From Ureibacillus chungkukjangi (lineage in GTDB: Bacteria > Bacillota > Bacilli > Bacillales_A > Planococcaceae), in contig NZ_QJTJ01000002.1 in assembly GCF_003217295.1 (NCBI RefSeq), forward strand, positions 62,001-126,000: 64,000 nucleotides of DNA, given 5' to 3'. Under the pieces are notes generated by a model. It saw nothing but the letters and a program-made list of their open reading frames with translations. It did not search any database and was not told where the DNA came from. Position 1 is the first letter of the stretch, and every line of letters starts with the position of its first letter. Made by a program: the position numbers and the translations under genes. Shown here piece after piece: positions 44,461 to 53,190 of this stretch.

Positions 44461-44700
44461 CTATACTAAAAAATTCATGAGAAGCATGCCTAGAATCCAG
44501 CCTACAATGCCTCCGACAACACCGGAAACGATTAATGCTAACCCTTGTGATTCGGCTTCGTAATCACGTCTTAACACTACACCAATACATATAGGGATAA
44601 ACATAAGCAACGGTGCCATTAAGTGACATGTTAATAAGACCACCGATATCCACCCTACCGTTGCGAGAATCTTCTTACCGTTCTTTTGTTCAGCTTCCAA
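44461..44700 (-). CDS. Small two- or three-helix membrane protein
   Basis: A 79-residue hydrophobic protein: about 12-42 and 54-79 are membrane segments around a short polar loop (RRDYEAES). No family assigned. TTG start with AGGAG nine bases upstream. Convergent with DUF421. Function unknown. Confidence 0.6.
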   Translation of the reverse strand: MEAEQKNGKKILATVGWISVVLLTCHLMAPLLMFIPICIGVVLRRDYEAESQGLALIVSGVVGGIVGWILGMLLMNFLV

Positions 44701-44792
44701 CCTTATCAGCTCCTAAAATATGTATAACACTATTCTACCATTTAATTACAAACATTATGATAACCGTTTAGTAATCTCCAAAAATAGAAAAA

Positions 44793-44818
44793 GACGTCAA
44801 TCCAATTAGATTAACGTC
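44793..44818 (-). terminator. Intrinsic terminator of the AI-2E family gene
   Basis: GACGTCAATC / GATTAACGTC arms with one mismatch; minus-strand T-rich tail. Confidence 0.85.
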
Positions 44819-44825
44819 CCTATAT

Positions 44826-45842
44826 TTATTTCTTTAATATCGGTTTTAAATCCGTTGAGCCTTTAATCATTTCTACAATAAAGACAAACAATGGAATCCC
44901 TATAACTAATCCCCATGCACCAAATAATAATTCACCAACCATCAATACCATAAACGTAAAGAAGATAGGTAATTTCATTGTAATGGAGTAGAGTTTTGGA
45001 TTTAAAATGTAAGATTCAATCGCATGGATAATCATGATGATAACAAAGATGTAAAACACATACATGACGCCCCCGATTTGGAAAGCAATTATCGTCAGTG
45101 GAATTAAAGAAATTACCACACCAATAACCGGCATTAACCCTAAGAAGAAGATCATAATTGCTAGCCCTAATATATTGGGGAATCCTAGGATTAATAAGCC
45201 AATTACCGTCAAAACAGTGTTTACTGTTGAAATCATTATTTGTACTTTAATAGCTAATCCAAACGTATTTAAAAAGCTATTTCCGAAAAGAACAACCTGG
45301 TTAAATACTTTTTCGGTTTGGTTCGTTTTAAAGGACTTACAAAAGATTTTTATCTTATCAATCTCTAAAATAAAGAAGAAGCTTAACAACAGAGCCATAA
45401 ACGCTTCCAGTAAAAACGTGCTGACATCTCCTATTTTGTCTAGAATCGTGCTGCCAATATCCTTTAAGATTCCTTCCATATCAAGATTTAAGATAAAAGC
45501 ATATATCTTTTCGGGAATCATATCTCGATATTGCTCAATATGGAATGACGAGCTTTGGACAATAATAGCTGATAATTGACTTATAGCAGATGGGAGATAC
45601 CGATAACCAGTAGTTCCCACGATAGCTAAAATCAGCAAATACATGAGTACCAAAAGAATCTTCGGACGTTTTAAAGGCTCAGGCAAGATATGTAGCACCT
45701 TTACAAATATGGTATAGGCCAAATATGTAATAATAAATGTTAATAATAAAAAGTTTAATGCATTTGCAAAAAAGTACAGGAGACCGATAATGAAAATCAT
45801 AATGATCCACTTTAAATTTACTTTATCCCTTAACCAACTCAT
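44826..45842 (-). CDS. AI-2E family (PerM/YdbI-like) membrane transporter
   Basis: A 338-residue permease-like protein with seven to eight helices. FLNTFGLAIKVQIMISTVNTVLTVIGLLILG and the LGLMPVIGVVISLIPLTIIAF block, with a C-terminal LLFGAWGLVIGIPL, are diagnostic. Family members range from proposed autoinducer-2 exporters to Na+/H+ antiporters; no autoinducer genes are nearby. AAAGGGG precedes the ATG. Single gene. Confidence 0.9.
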   Translation of the reverse strand: MSWLRDKVNLKWIIMIFIIGLLYFFANALNFLLLTFIITYLAYTIFVKVLHILPEPLKRPKILLVLMYLLILAIVGTTGYRYLPSAISQLSAIIVQSSSFHIEQYRDMIPEKIYAFILNLDMEGILKDIGSTILDKIGDVSTFLLEAFMALLLSFFFILEIDKIKIFCKSFKTNQTEKVFNQVVLFGNSFLNTFGLAIKVQIMISTVNTVLTVIGLLILGFPNILGLAIMIFFLGLMPVIGVVISLIPLTIIAFQIGGVMYVFYIFVIIMIIHAIESYILNPKLYSITMKLPIFFTFMVLMVGELLFGAWGLVIGIPLFVFIVEMIKGSTDLKPILKK

Positions 45843-45875
45843 TTTCTATCCCCTTTAATTCACAAATAAATCCTT

Positions 45876-45905
45876 AAAAAAAGCCTTATTTTAAATCAAA
45901 ATAAG
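45876..45905 (-). terminator. Minus-strand terminator without an annotated gene upstream
   Basis: Perfect arms CTTATTTT (45885-45892) / AAAATAAG (45898-45905), followed on the minus strand by GC and seven T. It ends some minus-strand transcript entering from 45906-46263, either read-through from trhO or an unseen RNA. No protein gene seen in 45843-46263. Confidence 0.75.
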
Positions 45906-46229
45906 CGAATCTATTTTTTCAAGAGAAATTTCGTTCATCCTCTAAAATTTCATCGATTTTTTAACAGCGTAGCATGAATAGACCCGTAGAAACAATACTA
46001 AAACCTTGCTTTTCGACAAGAATTGCGATTTTTCATAAAATAGACATGATTCTAAAATAACATTTTGATTCCACGATACTTTTGGTAGTTAACAATAGAG
46101 GAAAATAGGACTCATGGCTTCTGTTAAAAGCTTTCTTAGTGAGGATAGTTTTTATTTAGTTTATGTTGGAGGTAAGGAGTAGAGAATTAGATTTTGAGGA
46201 AGCTGCTGTGTTTTAAACCATATATAGAA

Positions 46230-46258
46230 AGGAATATGAATACATGATTCATACTCCT
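46230..46258 (-). terminator. Hairpin after trhO
   Basis: AGGAATATGAAT / ATTCATACTCCT arms with one mismatch; weak T-run on the minus strand. Confidence 0.6.
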
Positions 46259-46263
46259 CAATT

Positions 46264-47223
46264 TTAGATATGCTGTTGGTTCTTTTCCAATTCGGCGATT
46301 ACAGCTGCTACGTGCTCTTCTGTTAAGCCGTGCTTTTCAATGTAGCGATTACGTGGATGCTTTGTGCATTCAAGTGTACAGCCGCCAAGGTGTTTGGCTT
46401 CATTTTCCTCTGAGGCTAGAATATGCTTGTTGCATTCAGGGTTGGCACACTTTACGTAGCGCTCACAAGGAGTCCCATCATAGTAATCCTTCCCTACAAC
46501 AACATGCTCGACTCGGTTGATAGGTACAGTGATTCGCTCGTCAAATACATACATTTGACCATCCCAAAGCTGCCCCTTTGCCACTGGATCTTTACTATAT
46601 GTTGCAATTCCACCATGTAACTGGCCTACATCCTCGCCAATTCCTTCAGCCTTTAACCAGCCAGAGAACTTTTCGCAACGAATCCCGCCTGTACAATATG
46701 TCAACACACGTTTCCCCTCGAAAATTTCTTTGTTCGCTCGCACCCATGCTGGTGTATCTCGGAAGTTCTCTACTTCTGGACGGATTGCGCCACGGAAGTG
46801 ACCAACATCGTATTCGTATGTGTTTCGCACATCAAGAACCACTGTATCTTCACGCTGCATTTCTTCCATAAATTCAGAGGGAGATAAATAACGCCCTGTA
46901 CTTTCATGGGGATTAATATCCTCTTCCAAGCCTAAATTCACAAGCTCTGGTCGTGGACGTACACGCATTCTTTTGAAGGCATGCCCCTCTGCCTCATCAA
47001 TTTTGAAAACAATCCCCTCAAACAAAGGATGATTTTTCATCATATCCATATAGGCATTCGTTTGTTCAACTGTACCTGAAACAGTGCCATTTATTCCTTC
47101 ATGGGCAACAATAATTCTTCCCATTAAGTCGATGTCCTTACATGCTTGTAAATGCTCTGTCGCAAAAGCCTCGGGATCTTCAATAGTTGTGTAATGATAA
47201 TATAATAAAATTCGATAATCCAT
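46264..47223 (-). CDS. trhO: tRNA uridine(34) hydroxylase, rhodanese family
   Basis: A 319-residue protein of the TrhO/YceA-YbfQ family, which hydroxylates the wobble uridine of certain tRNAs as the first step to 5-carboxymethoxy/methoxy-uridine. An acylphosphatase-like N-terminus ([17 protein letters not shown]) precedes a rhodanese domain with the active-site loop CTGGIRCE (177-184) and a C-terminal Cys-rich zinc-type region ([19 protein letters not shown]). The ATG at 47223 follows AGGTGG. Monocistronic. Confidence 0.92.
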   Translation of the reverse strand: MDYRILLYYHYTTIEDPEAFATEHLQACKDIDLMGRIIVAHEGINGTVSGTVEQTNAYMDMMKNHPLFEGIVFKIDEAEGHAFKRMRVRPRPELVNLGLEEDINPHESTGRYLSPSEFMEEMQREDTVVLDVRNTYEYDVGHFRGAIRPEVENFRDTPAWVRANKEIFEGKRVLTYCTGGIRCEKFSGWLKAEGIGEDVGQLHGGIATYSKDPVAKGQLWDGQMYVFDERITVPINRVEHVVVGKDYYDGTPCERYVKCANPECNKHILASEENEAKHLGGCTLECTKHPRNRYIEKHGLTEEHVAAVIAELEKNQQHI

Positions 47224-47447
47224 GTTAGTTCCACCTATCATTTATATTTGCAGGATATCCCTGATAGCAAGAAAAGCGCCTCATTCTTACTCAGGCACCA
47301 ATAAGTTATGTCCTTTTAAGAAATTCATTTTGTTTTCTACATAAGTAAAACAAAATAATCCGAGAGTCTGACCGCTGTAGCTAGACACTTTCAAAAGTAT
47401 ATTTAAATAATATATGAATTGGAGAGAATTCTCTACCGTAAAAAAAT

Positions 47448-47479
47448 ACTTGTGTTAAGCTCGGAAGCAAAACACAAGT
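47448..47479 (-). terminator. Intrinsic terminator of the VOC gene
   Basis: ACTTGTGTT / AAACACAAGT arms, then seven U on the minus-strand transcript. Confidence 0.85.
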
Positions 47480-47506
47480 AAGATAGTTGAAAAATCAATT
47501 GTCTAT

Positions 47507-47887
47507 TTAGTTTTTTTCCATCACTGCAAAGTAATTCTCTTCATTATCTGCAAAGTTAAATACTCTGCCAGATGGCATATTAACTATTTCTCCAACTGTA
47601 ATATTCTTATTTAAAAAGTCATTGTATAGTTGCTCTAGATTCTCTGAAAAAAACATTAAAGATGGGGTACCCAGATTTAATTCTGGAGAAAATTTAGCAA
47701 TTAATTCCTTATTATGAAGAATAATGCGTGTTTCAGAATCCTTTTGTGGTGAAATTTCAATCCATCGCATTCCTTGACCATTATTCTCTTCTGAAATTAC
47801 AGTAAATCCTAATTGCTCTGTCCAAAATTTCACAGCCTCATCTTGGTTATTAACATACAACATAATTTGACCAACTTTACTTAACAT
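47507..47887 (-). CDS. VOC-family protein (glyoxalase/dioxygenase fold)
   Basis: A 126-residue single-domain vicinal oxygen chelate protein: GQIMLYVNNQDEAVKFWTEQLGF is the first betaalphabetabetabeta unit, and PSGRVFNFADNEENYFAV the second. Metal-ligand positions are not well conserved (no clear His in the first strand), so it may bind rather than convert its ligand. Weak AGTGG site before the ATG. Monocistronic with its own terminator. Confidence 0.85.
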   Translation of the reverse strand: MLSKVGQIMLYVNNQDEAVKFWTEQLGFTVISEENNGQGMRWIEISPQKDSETRIILHNKELIAKFSPELNLGTPSLMFFSENLEQLYNDFLNKNITVGEIVNMPSGRVFNFADNEENYFAVMEKN

Positions 47888-48023
47888 AAGTGTCCACTCT
47901 CTTTCACTTTTTCTCTTCTACTAGCTTTTATTACATTCGAGAAAAGAAAGAGAAATCCTTTTTAAAAACCATTTATTAAACATCAATATTAATATATTTT
48001 CCTTACTTTTGGAAAACTTATTA

Positions 48024-48524
48024 TTAGTTTATATACTCTACTTGCCTAGCCTGTCTTGCGTGCATTTTTTTCATAGCAAATCTCGCTATTGGCTGAGCAA
48101 TCAATAGCTCAATCCAAAATGCTACCCCAAAATTTCTAAACCAGCTGTGAAAGAAATTTTGAAAAGGCTCAAGGCTAATTTGTTTCGTGCCTACCATAGG
48201 TCCGATAATTGTAAGAAGAATAGATAATACCGTAACGTTCAATAGAATATTCAATAATACGCGAGCGTTAAATCCATCTGTTTGTCCCATAAACTTCGGC
48301 ATTACTTTACCCACTACCGGCCCAGCTACTAATCTTACTAATAGAACGACGATAATCCACATAAATGGAATTATCTTAAGTGTTGCTAAATAATTTTCTT
48401 TACTAAAACCAAGCTCCAACCCCATAATAATCGGGGCGATAGTGTTTACTGATATGATTGAAATAATTAACATAAATACTATGCCCTCTTTTGAATTATG
48501 AGGAAGACGATCTTCCTTATACAT
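48024..48524 (-). CDS. DUF2798 membrane protein
   Basis: A 166-residue protein made of two similar membrane units, each with a pair of helices. The NARVLLNILLNVTVLSILLTIIGPM and FRNFGVAFWIELLIAQPIARFAM blocks match DUF2798 proteins of Firmicutes, whose function is not known. GGAGGGG precedes the ATG. Downstream of two other small minus-strand genes. Confidence 0.85.
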   Translation of the reverse strand: MYKEDRLPHNSKEGIVFMLIISIISVNTIAPIIMGLELGFSKENYLATLKIIPFMWIIVVLLVRLVAGPVVGKVMPKFMGQTDGFNARVLLNILLNVTVLSILLTIIGPMVGTKQISLEPFQNFFHSWFRNFGVAFWIELLIAQPIARFAMKKMHARQARQVEYIN

Positions 48525-48661
48525 ATTTTCCCCTCCGAAAATAAAAAATTTCAGATGGTAGACGTATCTTGCGACATATATTTTTGGTTAATAAATTTTC
48601 AACCAATATCTCTACACACTGTTTCAACAGTATAACAAGCTTATATGTAATCATGTAAGTT

Positions 48662-48883
48662 CTAATTTTTATTATTTGTCCTGAATTTATTATTTAGAAT
48701 CGCACGCCTTAAATCAAAGTAGCCTATCGTTCCACAAATTAATGCGCCAAGTGAAAAGAAAATGGTCCAAAACCAATTTTCTCCCCAATATTGGACTACA
48801 TTATATAAAAGACCCAATGCAACTACTATTCCAGCATATTTTGCACGCCCACCTTCAAGCCTTGAAGGTTTTCCCTTCTCCAT
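48662..48883 (-). CDS. Small two-helix membrane protein
   Basis: A 73-residue protein with hydrophobic segments at about 15-32 and 38-56 between basic ends (KGKPSRLEGGRAK; RTNNKN). No family assigned. AAGGATGG and GGTGGAG lie just before the ATG. It could be co-transcribed with the effector-binding protein upstream (43-base gap). Confidence 0.6.
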   Translation of the reverse strand: MEKGKPSRLEGGRAKYAGIVVALGLLYNVVQYWGENWFWTIFFSLGALICGTIGYFDLRRAILNNKFRTNNKN

Positions 48884-48926
48884 ACTCCACCATCCTTTAT
48901 TACTATGCTTGCATTGACTTTATGCT

Positions 48927-49367
48927 TTAAAAAATCGGTAAATAAATCTGCACTTCTTCTCCGTCTTCTACGGGGTGATAGGTCTCTATAATATAGGACT
49001 CTAGGTTTCTCTTATAGCCTTGCTCTTCTCCCCAATTAATTAGATTAGCATGCAGCGCCCCTATACTAGAGATTTTTCCTCTTGCGGTCATAAATCTTTC
49101 ATCTACTTCTATAAAATGCATTCCAGCAGGTACATCCTGCAAACGCTCATTTACTATTAACCCTACTAAATACTCTCCTATTTTATGAGCCTGATTTCTT
49201 TTAGGCTCAAATAACGCTATTTCTACACCCGTATGGCTCTCGATTTCATCTGACCGACTTAATAATTGTTTGGCGAGCGCCGGTACTTCCTTATCGAAAT
49301 TTCCAAAGTCTCCTCTACTTTTTAAGCTCACTACTTTAAAATTTTTATTAATAATTTTAAAATCCAC
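48927..49367 (-). CDS. Stand-alone GyrI-like effector-binding protein
   Basis: A 146-residue protein consisting only of the GyrI-like small-molecule-binding domain that is fused to AraC or MerR DNA-binding domains elsewhere (compare the AraC protein at 24886). VVSLKSRGDFGNFDKEVPAL opens the domain and YIIETYHPVEDGEEVQIYLP closes it, with a Glu near the end in the usual ligand-binding place. GTG start after AGGGAGG. Some such proteins hydrolyse or sequester toxic ligands. Confidence 0.82.
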   Translation of the reverse strand: MDFKIINKNFKVVSLKSRGDFGNFDKEVPALAKQLLSRSDEIESHTGVEIALFEPKRNQAHKIGEYLVGLIVNERLQDVPAGMHFIEVDERFMTARGKISSIGALHANLINWGEEQGYKRNLESYIIETYHPVEDGEEVQIYLPIF

Positions 49368-49472
49368 TATAATCCTCCCTTTAAAGCATCTATGCTTAAA
49401 ATTTCTCTTTAAACCTTAAAAAATCCTCCATCAAAAAAAGACAACTGCCTCATTACAAGCAATCGCCTTTTC

Positions 49473-51548
49473 TTATTTATGGATTTCTTTATTTAATAAA
49501 TTCGGGATTTCTTCAAAAGGTACAGGCTTACTGTAGAGATAGCCCTGGAAATGCTGGCAACCGAGATTTTTCAAATATTCTAGTTGTCCCACCTCTTCGA
49601 CACCTTCAGCAATTATTCCTTTTTCTAAGCTTTCTGCCATCAAGATAATCGTTCGTACAATCGCTTCTTGCGCCGAATCATTGATATTTTGTACAAATGA
49701 TTGGTCGATTTTCAAAGTATTAATAGGAAGTACGCCGAGATAGCTTAAAGAAGAATAGCCTGTTCCAAAATCATCAAGAAATACACCAATTCCTGATGCT
49801 CTTAATTGATTTAGCTTTTCAATTATCTTCTCTACATCCTTCATCATAATGCTTTCCGTTAACTCTATTTTGAGATTTTCAGGATTAAAATTCGTTTCCT
49901 CTAAAATCTTTTTAAGCTTACTTACGCAGTGATCCTGTTCAAATTGCTTTGTGGATACATTCACAGATAGATATGGCATGTATTCACTATTCTTATATAG
50001 TTCGTTAAAAGCTGTGCATGCTGTTCGAACCACCCATTCACCAAGTGGAATAATCAGTCCCGACTCTTCAGCAATAGGGATAAATTCTGCAGGAGAAAGG
50101 AATCCTAAAGTCGGATCATTCCATCTTAAAAGTGCTTCGAAGCCAACTATTTTTTTATCATCTACAATCGGCTGATAGTGTAATGTTAACGACTCATTAT
50201 TCTTAATAGCCTGTCGTAGTGCCTGTAATATATCCAATTTCCTGACAATATCCTCTGAAAAGTCAGTCTGATATATTTTATAAGTGTTTTTTCCATCCTT
50301 TTTCGCAGCATTCAACGCCTGATCTGCAAAAGTTATTAGCTTCTCTGGATCTCTTGTATCGTCTGGGTAGATGCTTATTCCAATACTGGCAGTAAGGACG
50401 TAGCTTCTTTCCCCTAAAATAATAGGCTGAACAATTTCATCTATTAAGGTTTGGGCTTTGTCTTCAACCAACTCTATAGATGACACATCCTGCAAAAGAA
50501 TAATAAATTCGTCTCCACCTACTCTTGAAACTATACCTTCTTCACCAACGATATCCTGTAACCTCTCAGCTATTTTCTTTAATACCTTATCTCCATTTGT
50601 ATGTCCAAGCGTATCATTAATCCATTTAAATTGATCTAAGTCAAAGAAGAGAATCCCAAGTTTTGTACTAGCTTCATCGGCTTTCAAAACGGACTCTTTT
50701 AATAGCTGTTCAAGTCGTCTACGATTAGGCAGCTGTGTTAGTTCATCGGTGAATGCCATAAAGACTAATTTCTCTTCGGTTACCCGCTGTTGCTGAATAT
50801 CTGCAACCATCCCGTTTAGTCGAATAACCTGCCCCGACTCATCAAAAATAGGCGTTGTATAGCTAGATAGCCACTTAACATTGCCATATGCATCAATTAT
50901 GCGATATTCAAGATTGATTGTATGTCCTTCTGCTAATTTAGATTGCATTGCCAACACTTGGTCACGGTCCTCAGGGTGAATTAATCCCTTCCAGAGTTGA
51001 GGGTTTTTTTTAAATTCCTCTTGTGAGTAGCCATAAATCTTTTCACAAGCGGAAGAAACCTGGAAAACTTGCTTATAATCAAAATCACTGGACCATACAC
51101 AGACATCAATATTATTAAATACACTTTCTAATTCGAGCTTCGTTCTTTCAAGCTCTCTTTGAATTTGTATTTTCTCTGTTATATCTCTTACGATTCCCGC
51201 AACTCCTAAAATCTCACCGCCTACAACAATAGGCACTGATGTTACGTATAATTCAATTCTTTTACCTGTTTTATGATTAACCGCTACTTCAAAACTTTTT
51301 CTTGTACCATTTTTTAAAACGTCGATGAACGTTCCATTTATGTGTTCTCTATATTCTTCCGCCACTATATCTGAAAAGTAAAGTTTAGAAAATTCCTCGT
51401 GAGTATATCCTGTTATGTCCATCGCTCTTTTATTAATGATGATAAATTTCCCACTTTGATCTAATGCATAGCATGGATCAGGGTTAGATTCAAAAAGGGA
51501 TTTATAGATTGAAAATAAAGCGTCTGAATCTTCATAGATGGGATGCAT
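49473..51548 (-). CDS. PAS-PAS-GGDEF-EAL c-di-GMP signalling protein
   Basis: A 691-residue soluble protein: PAS domains at about 10-125 and 140-260, GGDEF at 265-425 and EAL at 435-691. The GGDEF motif (344-348) is intact but the RxxD inhibitory site is absent; the EAL (E471 in GFEALLRW), DDFGTGYSS and AEGVEE motifs are all present, so both synthesis and hydrolysis of c-di-GMP are possible, with hydrolysis usual in such hybrids. The ATG at 51548 follows GAGGC. Single gene. Confidence 0.93.
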   Translation of the reverse strand: MHPIYEDSDALFSIYKSLFESNPDPCYALDQSGKFIIINKRAMDITGYTHEEFSKLYFSDIVAEEYREHINGTFIDVLKNGTRKSFEVAVNHKTGKRIELYVTSVPIVVGGEILGVAGIVRDITEKIQIQRELERTKLELESVFNNIDVCVWSSDFDYKQVFQVSSACEKIYGYSQEEFKKNPQLWKGLIHPEDRDQVLAMQSKLAEGHTINLEYRIIDAYGNVKWLSSYTTPIFDESGQVIRLNGMVADIQQQRVTEEKLVFMAFTDELTQLPNRRRLEQLLKESVLKADEASTKLGILFFDLDQFKWINDTLGHTNGDKVLKKIAERLQDIVGEEGIVSRVGGDEFIILLQDVSSIELVEDKAQTLIDEIVQPIILGERSYVLTASIGISIYPDDTRDPEKLITFADQALNAAKKDGKNTYKIYQTDFSEDIVRKLDILQALRQAIKNNESLTLHYQPIVDDKKIVGFEALLRWNDPTLGFLSPAEFIPIAEESGLIIPLGEWVVRTACTAFNELYKNSEYMPYLSVNVSTKQFEQDHCVSKLKKILEETNFNPENLKIELTESIMMKDVEKIIEKLNQLRASGIGVFLDDFGTGYSSLSYLGVLPINTLKIDQSFVQNINDSAQEAIVRTIILMAESLEKGIIAEGVEEVGQLEYLKNLGCQHFQGYLYSKPVPFEEIPNLLNKEIHK

Positions 51549-51637
51549 CTGTACTGCCTCACTTTTAATAATTAGTAGTAACAAAAGAATATATTAGTTC
51601 TTATGAATATTCAATTTATTTCTTACGGGAACTCTGT

Positions 51638-52042
51638 TTAGTAGAGTAAATCAGCTCTTTCACTGTTTAAAATCTCCAATTCCCCATATTTATAAGTTAA
51701 TTCCTGTTTATAACTGCCCTTCGGAAAGATAAACGTCCAGGGCATGCTTGCTTTTGGTGGAATTGTAAGGGCTGGTAGATTGAAAATCTCTTCTGCAATA
51801 GTCTTTCCCTGTATTCTATAAAGTAATCTTGTATTCTCAAAGATGAGTGGATAGTCCATAAAATTATGCACTAACACGGTCACAAGTAATGCTTCTTTAT
51901 GGTTGATCGCTTCTCTTATAGGCGCACAATAATGTGCAGAATGATTTAAACTTTTTGTCTCATGAAATATTCTTTCTATATTTTGCCGATCATTGGGTGC
52001 TAAAGCTTTTTCCCAAGATGCCTCGAATAATAATTGCTGCAT
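51638..52042 (-). CDS. SLAP-domain protein
   Basis: A 134-residue protein matching the SLAP domain: FEASWEKALAPNDRQNIERIFHET, then a beta-sandwich with VTVLVHNFMDYPLIFENTRLLYR and FNLPALTIPPKASMPWTFIFPK. SLAP genes usually sit with accessory SecA2/SLAP export clusters; here it stands alone. The ATG at 52042 has GAGGTG ten bases upstream; the ATG at 52051 is too close to that site. No signal peptide. Confidence 0.85.
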   Translation of the reverse strand: MQQLLFEASWEKALAPNDRQNIERIFHETKSLNHSAHYCAPIREAINHKEALLVTVLVHNFMDYPLIFENTRLLYRIQGKTIAEEIFNLPALTIPPKASMPWTFIFPKGSYKQELTYKYGELEILNSERADLLY

Positions 52043-52234
52043 ATCGTACATCACCTCTTGATTGAAGTGTAACATAAAGAGGTGAGAATTCAGAAACCCT
52101 ATCTATAGACAAAAGAGCGATAACTATTCTCGTAATCGCTCTATCAAGTGATATTCAAATTTATAATATTTACGTGGTTTGGAGCATAGATAATAGAAAA
52201 TAGGACGATTAGGATGATAGGAGTTGAATATTAA

Positions 52235-52438
52235 TTGGCACTAGCTTTTTTAGAAAACGTAAAAGAGGTCACTACATTAATACTCTTTATTTCGTGTGTT
52301 ATTTATCGCAGGCAGCTGAAGCTTACAAAATGGAAAAGGAAGCTGACTAAAGGCGAGATGGCCATGTATTTAATCACTTCCATTACGATTCCGATATATG
52401 CCCTTGCTTATTTGATGATTATGTTTGGGGTAGAGTGA
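52235..52438 (+). CDS. Small two-helix membrane protein
   Basis: A 67-residue protein with helices at about 10-25 and 44-64 and a basic loop between (RRQLKLTKWKRKLTK). No family known. TTG start; GGAG lies eleven bases upstream, somewhat far. It is oriented away from the neighbouring minus-strand genes, which makes it less certain than most, but the helix-loop-helix composition argues for a real product. Confidence 0.5.
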   Translation: MALAFLENVKEVTTLILFISCVIYRRQLKLTKWKRKLTKGEMAMYLITSITIPIYALAYLMIMFGVE

Positions 52439-52480
52439 AGCTAGGTTTTGAGTAATGGGTGGGACGGCTTCGCTGAGGAA

Positions 52481-52564
52481 TCTAGCCAGTTTTGTGATTT
52501 TTCTAGCCACTTTTGGCGATAATCTAGCCACTTTCCCCACTAATCTAGCCACTTTGAAAATCTG
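52481..52564. repeat. Four tandem copies of a 21-bp repeat
   Basis: TCTAGCCA(C/G)TTT starts at 52481, 52502, 52523 and 52544, exactly 21 bp apart, with variable nine-base remainders. Intergenic, between a small plus-strand gene and the Nudix gene. Confidence 0.85.
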
Positions 52565-52604
52565 ATAGCTTCGATAGAAAATATTTTTTAAATCTCAACT
52601 TAAT

Positions 52605-53075
52605 TTAGTTTCTTACTGCAAGAAGATGCTCTTCAACAAATTCCATCTTATGTCTTTGAACATACGCTAAAATTTGATCTTCTATCTTCGGAAAAAGTAG
52701 AATTTCATCCAGTTCATTTAAAGGAATCCATTTAACTCCGATTTGGTGGGGATCAGGAGTCTTTGGCAGTTTAGGTACTGTCCCATTTTGAATTTTGCAC
52801 TCAAAAATCATATGCAAAGAAGGCGTCTCACCATAGTTATTATCATTCAAATGTGGCGCATACTCGTAAACTAAAGCTAACTGACCTACTTCAACATCGA
52901 TTGAGGCCTCCTCCTTCGCCTCTCTTTTTACAGCCTCCACCACGGATTCGTTCTGCTCAACGCCACCTGCTGGCAGGTTATAATGCACCCCTCGATGATC
53001 CTCAAATTCAACTAATAAAATCTTTTCATCCTCAATAATGAGTGCACATGCTCGAACTCTGATTGGATATGTCAC
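52605..53075 (-). CDS. Nudix hydrolase
   Basis: A 156-residue pyrophosphohydrolase. The Nudix box is GGVEQNESVVEAVKREAKEE (51-70), with all the metal-binding glutamates; the last Gly is replaced by Ser. Preceded by VRACALIIEDEKILLVEFED as in ADP-ribose or nucleotide-diphosphate pyrophosphatases. GTG start with GAGGG eight bases upstream. Substrate not predictable. Terminated by no clear hairpin; the gene upstream on this strand ends at 53191. Confidence 0.88.
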   Translation of the reverse strand: MTYPIRVRACALIIEDEKILLVEFEDHRGVHYNLPAGGVEQNESVVEAVKREAKEEASIDVEVGQLALVYEYAPHLNDNNYGETPSLHMIFECKIQNGTVPKLPKTPDPHQIGVKWIPLNELDEILLFPKIEDQILAYVQRHKMEFVEEHLLAVRN

Positions 53076-53147
53076 TAATGATCCCTCGCTCTCTTAAGGT
53101 TTTATAAATTACATTTTATTACATTTCCTATTTTTTAAACAGTAAAA

Positions 53148-53177
53148 AATCCCCACTATAATTAAAAAGTGAGGATT
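53148..53177 (-). terminator. Terminator of the VTC-DUF4956 operon
   Basis: AATCCCCACT / AGTGAGGATT arms with one mismatch; A-run before it gives U-rich minus-strand tail. Confidence 0.8.
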
Positions 53178-53190
53178 CTCAAATTGCGTT

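Noticed and set aside
45064-45579. 171-codon frame opposite the AI-2E family gene
   Set aside because: Shadow of a confidently assigned membrane protein gene.
47271-47299. Hairpin upstream of trhO
   Set aside because: Short imperfect stem (GCCT/AGGC) without a clear function; the VOC gene already has a better terminator.
52112-52141. Terminator hairpin AGAGCGAT/ATCGCTCT
   Set aside because: It lies upstream, not downstream, of the minus-strand SLAP gene and far from any gene end; possibly a 5' UTR stem, but no role can be supported.
52370-52552. Minus-strand frame with repeated ARLxxKV heptads
   Set aside because: The regularity comes from the 21-bp DNA repeat; there is no Shine-Dalgarno and it overlaps the small membrane-protein gene.
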